DNA of 64,000 nt from Latrodectus hesperus (taxonomy: Eukaryota > Arthropoda > Arachnida > Araneae > Theridiidae): the NCBI GenBank assembly GCA_037975125.1, contig CM075853.1:33595113-33659112 (forward strand). Reading direction: 5' to 3'. Positions 23,600-38,008 of the stretch are shown here, piece after piece. The position numbers were made by a program, and so were the translations under genes. How positions within the stretch are numbered: position 1 is the first letter of the stretch; the number at the start of each line of letters is the position of its first letter. The notes under the pieces are model-generated. The model was not told where the DNA came from, did not search any database, and saw only the letters and a program-made list of their open reading frames with translations.

Positions 23600-24700
23600 A
23601 TCAGGCGAGAGTAAGAATATCAACCATTATCGAAGCAGATCCAGAGCGAACATTCATCAATCGTAACTCGTACAGTATAGAAGAGAAATGGCCGTGTCGA
23701 AGGTTCTCATTGCGTATTATTTGATTTAAGACTTCAAAGTGGGCTTATCAGTTGCTCCATCAAACCACTGAAGAGAGTCGCAGAAGTCAATAGCTTGGAG
23801 ACAGCGCTGTGAATGAACATGCGACAAGCCACAGGTTTCACAAAGCCCTGTCGGAAGATTTGTCTCTCAGTGATGACGCTAGCAGTGAACGACCACAGAC
23901 TTTGTATGATAAGCCTCACAGGAGGCCATGAAAATGGATAGTTTCCATTTGAGCAAGTGGGATTCTCACGGCTATTGGATGTTCATAAACAACAACAACA
24001 AGTAGCAGCATGTTTATCGTTGCCTTTCTCACCACCATAGCGTATCCATATACAATCAAGTGCTGATCAGTAATGAAAGTGTGTCCCGTATAAAAATCTA
24101 ACGCATTCCAAACATTAGTTGTCACCCCAAGATATTGTCCCGATGAGCGCAAGACCATTTCCCACAAAGTTGTGCTTTGTATCTGAAGGACTAGTCTTCA
24201 GTTCAAGTGGTTCACAATGAGCTACCAAAGAGCTACCAAAGAAGCTACCAAAGAGCCAAACGATCACTGATGACATTTACTCGCAGGAATTGAAATGTGC
24301 CCAACATGAAGTGCAACAGAAATAGCTAATACGGCTTATTCGTATGGATGTACTGCTCTTGGCTGATAACGCGAGGCTACATGTCGTGCGAGTGGCCAGG
24401 ATTACCATACCCCGACTTAGTTGGGTAACTTTTTATTCATTTTCTAACTTACTTGACCTTGCACCATCACATTTCCACCTCTTCCATTCTCTGGATAATC
24501 ATCTTCGTGAAAAATCCTTCACCAATGCAGTAGAACTGTGCGAAGCACTCTCTGACTTCTTTGTGCCCAAAACTCAATAGGTTTACCTCAAAGAGATAAC
24601 ACAACTGGAGACACCCTGGTAGATGGTGTTGGAAGCCAAGGGTAATTACTATGATGACAGAAAATAGGCAACACTTTCTACAGATCATGTTATTTTGGGT
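23600..24700 (+). pseudogene. Decayed mariner transposase
   Basis: Scattered over three + frames are segments of a mariner/SETMAR-type transposase in the right order. Near 23825-23910 is the end of the helix-turn-helix region (FHKALSEDLSLSDDASSERP, like the family's ...GD.SLEDEPRSGRP). Near 24150 is HKVVLCI, and near 24260 is SQTITDDIYSQELKCAQ, like the family's GQTITSDLYCQQL. At 24344-24580 is LLLADNARLHV (second catalytic Asp), then LLDLAPSHFHLFHSLDNHL, where the third Asp position of the usual SPDLAPSDYHLF is His. Near 24630 is EAKGNYYDD, matching the family's C-terminal NGKYFDD, preceded by an in-frame TAG. The first catalytic Asp is not clear. Reverse-strand frames over this region are shadows. 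No TIR pair was confirmed. Confidence 0.78.
24219..24254 (+). repeat. Three-unit 11-12 bp tandem repeat inside the mariner remnant
   Basis: GAGCTACCAAA, GAGCTACCAAA and GAAGCTACCAAA follow one another, then GAGCCAAA. This local expansion adds residues not expected in the transposase and contributes to the frame loss. Confidence 0.9.
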
Positions 24701-24744
24701 GATTAACGATGGCAAGAACTTTCTTCATTACCTTGTGTAACCTT

Positions 24745-26950
24745 AAAAAGATGCCGAAGAAATTTAATTTATGCAAAAATATTATTTATTTCGTGTTATC
24801 GTATTATACATTATGAAGGTAAAGTATGTAATTTATATTCTCATTCCATAGCTGCAGATTCTGGAAATTGTCACTTGTTGCACATGTATCCATTAAGGAA
24901 ACAAGTTCTCAAATTGCATCTTTTATTTTAATATTTCAAATATTAAACTGAAATTTACATTACATTTTTTTACTTGATGTAAGATATCGTGCACATATTT
25001 TGTTACCGATATTTGTATTTCTTTTTGATGGTACCTCTTTTATATTCATTTTCAAATTTCGGTTTTTTTCATTGAACATATTTTATTTTTTGCCTATGAT
25101 TTGATTTCACCTATGCTTTATGAATATCTTACACATCTCTTATAATATCTATTGCAGTGTACAGTTCAAAAGGAAATAAAATTAAAGAGATGTACATTTA
25201 AAGAAACTTGACTGTACGTATATTAGTATCAAATAAAAGAATTTAAAAATAGATTCTTTCAGAGTTCAAAAGTTGATAAATAGCGTCTTAAATATACATT
25301 TTATATTGAAGGCCCTAGAATAAAATTGATAGACTATTTCATAAAAGTCTATCAACTTTATTCCAACATTGCATATGTATGATGGAATTAATTATTTTTA
25401 ATTGTCAAAATTATCTCATTAATAAGTTTAAAAAACTGATCGAATGATCAGTATTTTAAATATATAAGCATTTTATGCCAACTTTCAAGTTTAATAATTC
25501 AAGAAATTAAAAAAAATAATTGTTATTATTAATAAAAGCAAATGTAATTATTAGAATAATAGTTACATTAATCCAATAATTAATGATTATGGGATTAATA
25601 TTATTATAATATTTTTACTTTTTTTAAATCCAATAATTATTTTTGGATTTATGAAAATAATTATTTAATATTTTCACGATTGTTTCTACCGGGTGCTCTA
25701 TTTTTACATCCATTGTTTTTATAATATTAGAAATAAGAAATATTTATAAGAAATATTTATAATATTAAAAGTAAATTAATAAGGATATTTAAAATAATTT
25801 GATATCAGATTTCATGTAAAATTAATTTTGTTTTATTAAAACCCTTCTTTCGGCATCAATCAATGCCTCCCACTGTCCTATTAAATAACATATTAAATGA
25901 TGCATGTATTCCATTGCTTATGTCCTGCAGTGATATTGAGACTTACATTTATCAAAGTAATCAAGGGACATAAAGAGAAATATCTCAGTTGGTTCGATTA
26001 AGAATGTCATTTTCAATGGTAGAATTCCTGCTTACTGTTCCATACATTTTCCTTAGTTTTCGGAAATCATTCGAAAGACAATTCTCCCCTTTGTGAAACT
26101 GACAGCTCTGGGGTCCTTTTCAATTGGGTTATTTGCTTTAAAAGGAAAAGGAATGATAATGGAACTATCGAAAAGATAATATTTCTGCTCTCATTTCATT
26201 ATTTAGCTCTTTTCCGTCTTCAATGAATATTTAAGAAATATCTTGAAAAGCATTGTTTCGTAAACACTAAATACATAAAGGAATAAAAAACATTTCAGAA
26301 AATAAATCTAAAGAAATAATTCTAAAGAAAATAAATCTAAAAAAATAAGTTAAAGAAAAAATACAAAAATTGATTCTGAATATCCGAATGATTGATATGA
26401 AAACTGAGTAAATTTTATGATATTAATCTGATAAGAATTTACACATATAAAACAAAATAAAACGTTTCACAATTACATTCAAAAAAATAAGAATGATTTA
26501 TATTGTTTGAAAAATTTATAAATATCTAAGAAGTTTTGGTGATATTATTACAATTTAAGGAAGCCGACATATTTTAGAATGAATCTGAAATCTCAAATTT
26601 ACTTATTTTTCACCACATTTTCAGTATTTTTATAAGTTATTTAAAAAGAAGCAAATTACTGATCAAAATTGTTAATTACATATTCGATCAAACTTCAAGC
26701 ATAACTATCTATTAAAATCATCAATATAGATATGGTACCTTTTAAAATACTGAATATGTTAAATAGTTGAAACTCAACTTCTCGTAGGTTTGAAAATGTT
26801 TATTATTATTTTTATACATATGTTTTCCCCAGCAAATACTTAATTTTTTGTTTTGAATCATTATATTTTCACATATATGATTAAGTTCTTCAATTTTGAT
26901 TTTTTCATTAAATATATTTAATATTGCTTTGAATTCGTGCTTAAAATATT
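24745..26950. other. AT-rich DNA with one strong hairpin
   Basis: There is no recognised coding sequence. It contains the hairpin at 25318-25363, a short direct repeat AAGAAATATTTAT twice near 25735-25765, and a slightly GC-shifted patch at about 26040-26130 without a recognisable frame. Confidence 0.5.
25318..25363. repeat. Hairpin with 18 bp arms
   Basis: The arms are GAATAAAATTGATAGACT and AGTCTATCAACTTTATTC. They pair throughout, with a single G-T type mismatch, around a 10-base loop. Confidence 0.92.
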
Positions 26951-26954
26951 TCTG

Positions 26955-27230
26955 AATGGAACACCGACCCAACCGAAGGTATGTTGTGAGTGAACGTAGT
27001 TGCGTAATCCAGTCAAGAGATGCACCATAAAGCCGAAGCCAAGGTTCAGGTGGGCACAAAAGTCGAATGACAGAAAGAACTCTCAGCAAATGGTGAGGTG
27101 ACCCAAACCACTATAAAAAAAGGCTCAAAGTGACGAGGCGAGAGAGACGTTCATTGGAACTCGCTCTGACTCTAAGAGGGGGCCAATTTGGCCTACAATA
27201 ATTAAATACAAACAAGGTTACAGAACAGTA
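26955..27230. other. GC-shifted segment with a TATA box, possibly part of an LTR or promoter
   Basis: The composition rises sharply compared with the flanks. TATAAAA at 27112-27118 is followed about 38 bases later by TCATTGGAAC, a plausible arthropod initiator, and then by GCTCTGACTCTAAGAGGGGG. This arrangement suits a pol II promoter such as that in an LTR, but I see no matching LTR in the window. A reverse frame of 115 codons (26742-27089) crosses it and has no recognised domain. It lies just 3' of the reverse-strand LINE tail and could instead be its 3' untranslated part. Confidence 0.3.
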
Positions 27231-27278
27231 TTATACAAGATAAATACAAACAAGGTTACAATGCAGTATCATACCAGA
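27205..27278. repeat. Two-unit tandem repeat, about 36 bp
   Basis: AAATACAAACAAGGTTACA occurs near 27207 and again near 27243, each followed by a CAGTATYATAC-like stretch (Y is T or C). It lies at the 3' side of the reverse-strand LINE remnant and could be its tail repeat. Confidence 0.8.
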
Positions 27279-27289
27279 TTTAATACAGA

Positions 27290-27690
27290 TAAGAAATTTT
27301 ACATATGTACAGAGAACAGAAGAGGTGGAGTCAGCCAGTAAATTGGCAGTGCATCTCTTGCAGTAGAATCTCCTGGATCCCCTTCCGGAAGCCTTTGCTG
27401 GAGAGAAATTATGGGGATCTATCAGCTCCAGCAGAGCTTGGGAAATGGTGTGTCCTGACATCACCGTAGTGCTCACAGTCGAATATGAGGTGATTGATGT
27501 CTTAAGTCTCTCCATCATGTGGGCAGGTGTCATCTTGTCTATAGCATCGACTTCTATAAGTTCCAAAGGAAGCATGACCGGTGAGGAACTGGTTGAAGTA
27601 GAAGTCTGCAGAGATTCTTTTTCTAGATACTTTAGGAAAGAATGAATAGAATCACCTGGTCTTACGAGAGCACTCCCAGAGATGTTGCCT
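27290..27690 (-). pseudogene. Non-LTR retrotransposon (LINE) C-terminal tail
   Basis: The reverse strand encodes, in one frame with a single stop, FYFNQFLTGHASFGTY (about 27556-27610), then TCPHDGE (about 27508-27528), a stop, then INHLIFDCEHYGDVR (about 27463-27498). This is the pattern F-L-T-G-H-x-x-F-x-x-Y followed by a C-P-x-x...H-L-x-x-x-C knuckle, found after the RNase H domain of jockey/R1-like LINEs. In the full element this part belongs to the polyprotein that copies the element RNA into DNA. The second knuckle Cys seems to be replaced by Asp. The frames 27231-27575 (reverse) and 27445-27645 (+) are shadows of it. Confidence 0.65.
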
Positions 27691-27699
27691 TCTGTGCAG

Positions 27700-27864
27700 T
27701 TCGTCTACATTTGTAAGGGTGATAAGCTGTAAAGTAAAGTAAACACCAGCAGAGGTCCTTGTACCTAACTCTGAAAGGGTTTTACCAGATTTGATGGACC
27801 CGCTGGAGAGAAAAGAAAACGGAACACTGTACATGCAAGACAATACACTTATGCTTGCAATCAT
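27700..27864 (-). pseudogene. Possible RNase H fragment upstream of the LINE tail
   Basis: The reverse frame contains SSGSIKSGKTLSELGTRTSA followed by GVYFTL. This resembles the start of the RNase H domain of LINEs (TDGS... then GAGVY). If so, only about 55 codons separate it from the TGH motif, where a complete RNase H needs roughly 130-150, so the domain is largely deleted. The match is weak and could be chance. Confidence 0.3.
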
Positions 27865-28397
27865 ACGGAGACACTAGAAATTATTACTTTTACACAGTAA
27901 AGAGGGTTTGTAAAGTATGCTATTTAACACAAATTGGGTTGCAATTCAGAGTTAACACTTGGACACGTAAGAAGCATTCAGAATAGGTATCCGACAAAAT
28001 ACATGGCAGGATGTGGTAAGACAGGCATATGAAATACATGTCAAAGTGCATTCATATAAGAAATAAAGAAAATAAATGGAAAAACAAAAGCAAATTAAAA
28101 ATGATAAAACAGAATTGAATACATATACCTGCACTTACTGCAAATTAATGCGGTAATAATGATTAATGAATAATTAATGCATTTAGTATGAATTTGATAG
28201 TTGGGTGTATGGGCTCAAAGTAAGTTAGGTCATATGAAATTCTCAACTACATATGCAAAAAGTTTAGATAGGTTAAACATAATTCATTAAAATAGGTCAA
28301 TACAACATGATGACGATAATTGGGATTAAGTAATTAAGTGAGAGCGCTGGAATGATGGTGAGAAAAAAGCAAACAAATCATAATGAGCTCCTTCATC

Positions 28398-28427
28398 TTC
28401 ATCTCCTTGTATATACAAGGAGATGAA
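28398..28427. repeat. 30 bp perfect palindrome
   Basis: TTCATCTCCTTGTAT is followed directly by its exact reverse complement. It lies just downstream, in reading direction, of the reverse-strand RNase H piece. Confidence 0.95.
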
Positions 28428-28469
28428 AAACAGGCGAAATGTTACAGGTAGAGAGGGAAATGTCTAAAT

Positions 28470-28690
28470 GTAGAACATGAGAGAGATGGAGTATGTGGAT
28501 TTTACGGCACATCTTCTTCCAGGTGAAGTCTATCAGCGTCCCTGGCATTGTTATCCTCCTCTTCCTCTGGAGTTATTAAGTCCATCGGACTGTGATTCCA
28601 ATATCTTCATTTGTGGTTGCGTCTTTGGTGGCTTTATCCACTTCCTCATTGAAACGGATGCCCACATGTGCTTTTACCCAATGAAAGGTG
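28470..28690 (-). pseudogene. LINE RNase H remnant (H-x-G-I and helix part)
   Basis: The reverse strand at about 28605-28683 reads WVKAHVGIRFNEEVDKATKD, very like the W-V-x-x-H-x-G-I-x-x-N-E-x-A-D-x-x-A-K motif at the end of the RNase H domain in LINEs. It then runs into less recognisable sequence down to about 28470. The + frame 28477-28737 is a shadow. It lies about 1 kb from the TGH tail at 27556-27610, where about 0.3 kb would be normal, so either an insertion separates them or these are two independent fragments. Confidence 0.55.
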
Positions 28691-28739
28691 TTCTTAAAAT
28701 ATGTCATTCAATATTTCAAATCATTTTTATGGTTTAAGG

Positions 28740-32355
<3,616 letters not shown>

Positions 32356-32359
32356 TTTC

Positions 32360-32565
32360 TACTGCCACATTTCCATGTGAAGCGGCCACAAAATGTAGAA
32401 GAATAAAAAAAGGAAAATAAATTACTCTTTTTTTACATTCCTAGAGAGGAATTTGAAAGGAACTTAAGTAAATAAAGAATAATCGTAGTTCCAATTTGCT
32501 GAGTGTTAAATGGAGTTTCGATGTCGTAACTCTGCCAAGCTCTAATTTATCCCGGATGACGTTAT
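32360..32565. repeat. Dispersed repeat, copy 2
   Basis: Same family and orientation as 14010-14190. The core AATTTGCTGAGTGTTAAATG lies at 32492-32511, followed by TTTCGATGTC, TGCCAAGC and TAATTTATCCC. Weaker similarity is visible back to about 32360. Confidence 0.75.
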
Positions 32566-33188
32566 ATAGTCTTATCTTTAAGAGCTTCAAATTTAAAATT
32601 TATTGAAATAAGTCTCCCCTTGTTTTTCTTCTTTAAAATAACTTAAATTTACTCGAAGTTTAAACATAAGAGAGCTTTTTTTAATGTTACAAAAATGTAT
32701 CTTTTGTTTGCACAGTAACATACTCTGCTGGGCTTTCGGGATCATAATTTCTGAAATTTTTTTTCCAATTGTTTAGTATAAATAGTGAGGGAAAATAATA
32801 CATAATTAGTTAACTTATTAAAGATTAAGATTGGGTTTAACTATCACCAAAATTCAGGACAATGCATTTAAGAGTAAAATGTTAAACATTTAAATTCCAA
32901 CAGCTATTTATAAATGGGAGATTTACTACTGTTGATAATGCTTAGCGTTCTCCCTGTATATTTGTTGGGGTAGATTCCAGAAGACTTTCGCGGACTCCTC
33001 TTTGTGATATATAATTTTACACTATGAAAAGTCTCTCTTACTATGATATATAATACTATGATAAAATATAATATAATACTTTGAAAAGCCTTTCCGTAAA
33101 TTTATTTCTATGCTAGAGATTAAAAAAATGGCTTGCAACAATCTGAGCTATTGCAGTTTTCCACTGTGAACAAGAAATTAAAAAAAAT

Positions 33189-33294
<106 letters not shown>

Positions 33295-33469
33295 TAATAT
33301 CAAATTTATGAATATTATATATAAGTTGAATATTCTTAAAGTATAGTTACATTGTTATATATTAGTTGCCATGATATTTGCTCAGATAAAAATAGCTATG
33401 AAATTTTTGTACACATTAAAATTTAACATTAGAGTTGAATTTTTAATTTTATAAATTAAACTAATTTTT

Positions 33470-33473
<4 letters not shown>

Positions 33474-33507
<34 letters not shown>
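33474..33507. repeat. (TA)n microsatellite, ~34 bp
   Basis: A short alternating tract 180 bp from the previous array. Confidence 0.97.
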
Positions 33508-33513
<6 letters not shown>

Positions 33514-36500
33514 GTTCCATATTTGAATACATAATTATGAGAAATATTCATTAATATTTTAAGTAATACAACATCTGATAATTTTTATATACTGCTTATA
33601 TATTTTCTCGATATATGAACTCTTCAGGCTCAATCAACCTAATATTGTGATTATATAAAATAATTAGGGTACTAGTAAAAAATCCTTTCTCACATTTCAA
33701 TAAAGCCACTCACTTTTTGCAATGCAAATCGTAAACTGTATCAATATCAATTGTTACTACTATATCACAAAAGTTATGTTTGACGAAATTAACAGAAGAG
33801 AAAAAGTGAGTGCAGTATGTATTGCATTGTCATTAACTATTTAAAACACATCGTGATAATAAGATAAAAATACCAATCATGAGCTTCATCTGGTTCACTG
33901 AAGCAGACCAAAAAATGCAATTAGTTCGAATATATTTTTAAAATTTATTTACAAACATTATAATATTTAATTGCTTGATGTCTTTATCAAGTTTATCTCT
34001 TTAGTGAAATATATTAAATATAAATGTTAACTTCAATTTTTTTACAAGTCAAAAGTAATTAACTATCTGAAATTTTAAACAATGATAATTGATTCGTAAA
34101 TATGTGGATGTGTTTTAACTGATTTTTGCAGAATTAATTTATAATCTAGCTTTAAAAAGCAATAAAAATTATCAGGAATAAGTAAATTTATATTTTAGTT
34201 TCTATTTTTGTAGAAGATATTTTTATTTTAATAAGATGTACTTTTACAAAAAATATCAATAAAATAAAATATTCATCTTATATCTTTAAAAAATTTAAAG
34301 ATTTAATGTGAAATCGAATCAGTTATATTTTAAATACGTTGCTTTTATTAAAAAATATATTTTGAATATTTTATTTCTAAGGAGTTTAAGAGCTTCTATC
34401 ATAGTGATGTATTATCTGAAATTTTACCAAGTTGATGTTTATTGTTGATGATTTCCCATTTTCTTTCGACATTTCAAATTTTGGAAAATAAACTTATCAC
34501 AGCGAGTTTACCACTATTAGAATTTTTATTATGTGCACAGAATCGTTCCTTAACTATTTCTAAAAGTTGAAACAACATAAAATTTATTTAGTTCTGGGTA
34601 ATATGTTATCGTATTTTTAATGTACCAAATTTCATTTATAGAGAAAAAAATCCCAAATATATAATTTTAACAGAAACGGCGTTAGCATGTTTTGATATCA
34701 ATTTATTTTGGAAATTATTTAAATAAAATTTAGAGCATATTTCTTAGAACAATATATCTTAGAATATATTGCAAAAACTGGAAAAATTTCAAGTCGTTTT
34801 TTATATTAACTTGATTAGCCCATGGTATTGCATTATGCATATTGTAGGTAATATTTATGTATTGTAACTGTTCAAAAGCAGAAAACTCTCAAGAATTTAC
34901 CTGACAGATTTTCATCTGAAAATCAGAAATGCAAAAACCCTCAATCTCTGACAATGTCCAAATTTACCACTTTTTGATGTAATTTTTATTTACTAAAACA
35001 CGTAGAATTCAATTCTTCGTAATGGTGTGTACTAAAACTATATATTAATGAACAACATTTAAGTATAAGACTCCTTAACGTAAAACTTAAACTACGTTAT
35101 TTAAAGCCCAGATATCAATTAAAGCACATATTTAAACACTACATAAATTAAAACCTGGAATATTTTATAAAAATGAATGTATTTATATACATATTATCCA
35201 TTATCTTCTTCTCATGGAATCAAATTATTTTAATAAGTCAAAACATTATAACTACAAATTTTTATAGACATATTCACATTAATTACTTATGAATTTGAAA
35301 TTTTATTATACCGTTCTAAAAATGTATTCCTAATGCAATTGTTTTAAATCCTAACATTATTAGTTACATACAATATTACTAAAAAGCGCTGAAAATTTAT
35401 ATTAATTTTTTATTTTACCAGCATACTTCTTCTCTAAATATCGTTACTTATTTTTCTTAGAAAAAAATTCATATTTTCTATTTTCTTTAGATTCTTTTAA
35501 ATCTGAACATTTGGATTTTACTCTACATCAACAGTCATAATAGTAAGGTAAAAACTCCATCACCTATTAAATTCTAAACAAACTATTTAAATACAAAAAA
35601 AATGGTATAAATAAAAAAAATGGTAAAAAAATAAAAGTATTACTTTTATTTAAACCATTTATCCAACATGCATTTATCATATAATATGCAAATCCTAAAA
35701 AGGCTAAAATATTTTTATATAGTTTGAAAATATTTTAATTTGAATGGAAATAATAAAACATATTTATAGTATAACTACAATTAAGGTTAAATATATTTTT
35801 TGAAAAGATTGAGAATTTTTTCTTTGGAAAGAGAACTGATACAGTTACATTACCCTTGTACTTTTATTAATGAAGATGGAGATAAATTCTTTAAAACAGA
35901 TTATAATCATTGTTTATTCAACTTTATCTCTTCGTCGAAATAGGTTGCACAGTTTACATAATCTGAATGCTTATTCATCTAAGAGTTAAATAGGTATATG
36001 TAACACTTAAAATATAATATTTTAATTGTTACATATTCACAATTTTTCTGATATTTATATATTCTGAGTATATTCTAAAATTACATGTTGCACTATTTTT
36101 ACACTTGATAAATTATCTGGCAACCAAATGATTATAATTCGGATCTTCGGTTATGCAATTAGTTTGTTCAAATATCACCTTAGGGTTGGATGTGTGCAGT
36201 GCTTTGGAACACACTCTTAGATGCAAGTTACAGTTTAATAAGCCCTCGAGAGCAAAAAATGACTTAATAAACCAACTTATAATAAAGTGTAATATTCTCC
36301 TATTCATTTATATAAGGACATTGTTTGTTTAAGTATTTAAATGTTCTTTAAAACATATTCAAAGCAGAGAACAATAATTAACAATTAAGAACAAAATCAA
36401 ATGATTAGAATTATTTTTTTAAGAAGAATTAGTACCGAATATATTATTTTTTAAGAAGATTATTTTTTAAGAGGAAAGATTTTCATTTAGTTTAATTAAG

Positions 36501-36565
36501 CATTGAGAAAATATTCCACGAAATAATTAAATAAGGATTAATAATATTTCTTAATTACTTCTAAA

Positions 36566-36682
<117 letters not shown>

Positions 36683-37902
36683 ATAAAATTATAGTATAAT
36701 GAAATTAATAAATGAAAGCGAGTAAATTTATAATCAGAAATGGTGAGTTGCCCTTTTTATGGTTTTTTACAGTTTTAATCAGTACTGAATATATTATTAA
36801 AATAGTTAGAATCAGAACCTGGCTAATTAAGAATGAATGTTCAATAAAACCCGACACAATTAATTAGTATGATGTTATTCTTAATAACCAGAATGTTGTT
36901 CCAATTAGTTTAAGAACTGGTTGAAATGGTACATTTAAATTGCATTTGCAATATTATATAATACCTTAAAATAGTTTGAATAATAAGATTTATCTTAATG
37001 TTGTTAAATTTATTTGCTTGCAACTAAGATTGCGATGAATTTCAAGCAGGTTTTCGTACAAAAAACATTTATTATCACAAAATTTAAACGTATCATTTAT
37101 AATGCATGTGAAAATGTGAAATATAGTTTTACAAAATCACAAACATCATGATAATTATCTCACATAGCTTTTATCAAACTTAAGGATAGATATAAATATT
37201 TAAATGTCATGGAATGGCAACAATAATAGAAAAAAATCAGTAATTGAACTTCAGTTACCTGACAGTAAGCTACTAAATTACTGCTGCCGAGTTTTTTAGT
37301 AGAGTATACCCCATCCTTTTATACATTTTGCAACATTACTTATATATTATGCTTTGTTCTTTTCAATATTTTAATAAATAATCTTCAGAGCAAGTCTCAT
37401 TGTTGATTTTAAAACAAACTTTAAGTTTCTATACCCAACTCGCGACCAAAATATTGTTGAAATTTTCTCTTTGTCTACAAGTCCTTACCCTTAAAGTTAA
37501 TTTTGTTAAAAATAATTTTAATTCTAATTCTTTTTCTAATTCTATTCTTTTTCTTTTTCAGTATCATTAGTCCAGGTAATTAGGTAAACGAAAAGTGATT
37601 TAAAATTTTGACATAATGCTTGAATAGTAATCGGAAAGTAACAAAACATTCAAAGAATAGAAATATAAGTTTATCGTAAAAGGAGTCCAATTTAAGTGTA
37701 AAATTTATTTTATATTATATAACGGAGGAAGAGATTGGAGTCATCTAAGGAAAATCGCCTATAACAAATTAAATAAACATTATACAACATCTTTAAAAAT
37801 AACCTATTGAAACGATTAATTTCATTGCATCTTCATTGAAGTCTGGCATTTGATGTGCACAAAAAATCAATGCTTTTGATTTTATATAATGTATATAAAC
37901 AC

Positions 37903-38008
<106 letters not shown>

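Noticed and set aside
23734..24167. Two reverse frames of 61 and 83 codons
   Set aside because: Shadows of the decayed + strand mariner transposase, whose motifs appear in order on the + strand.
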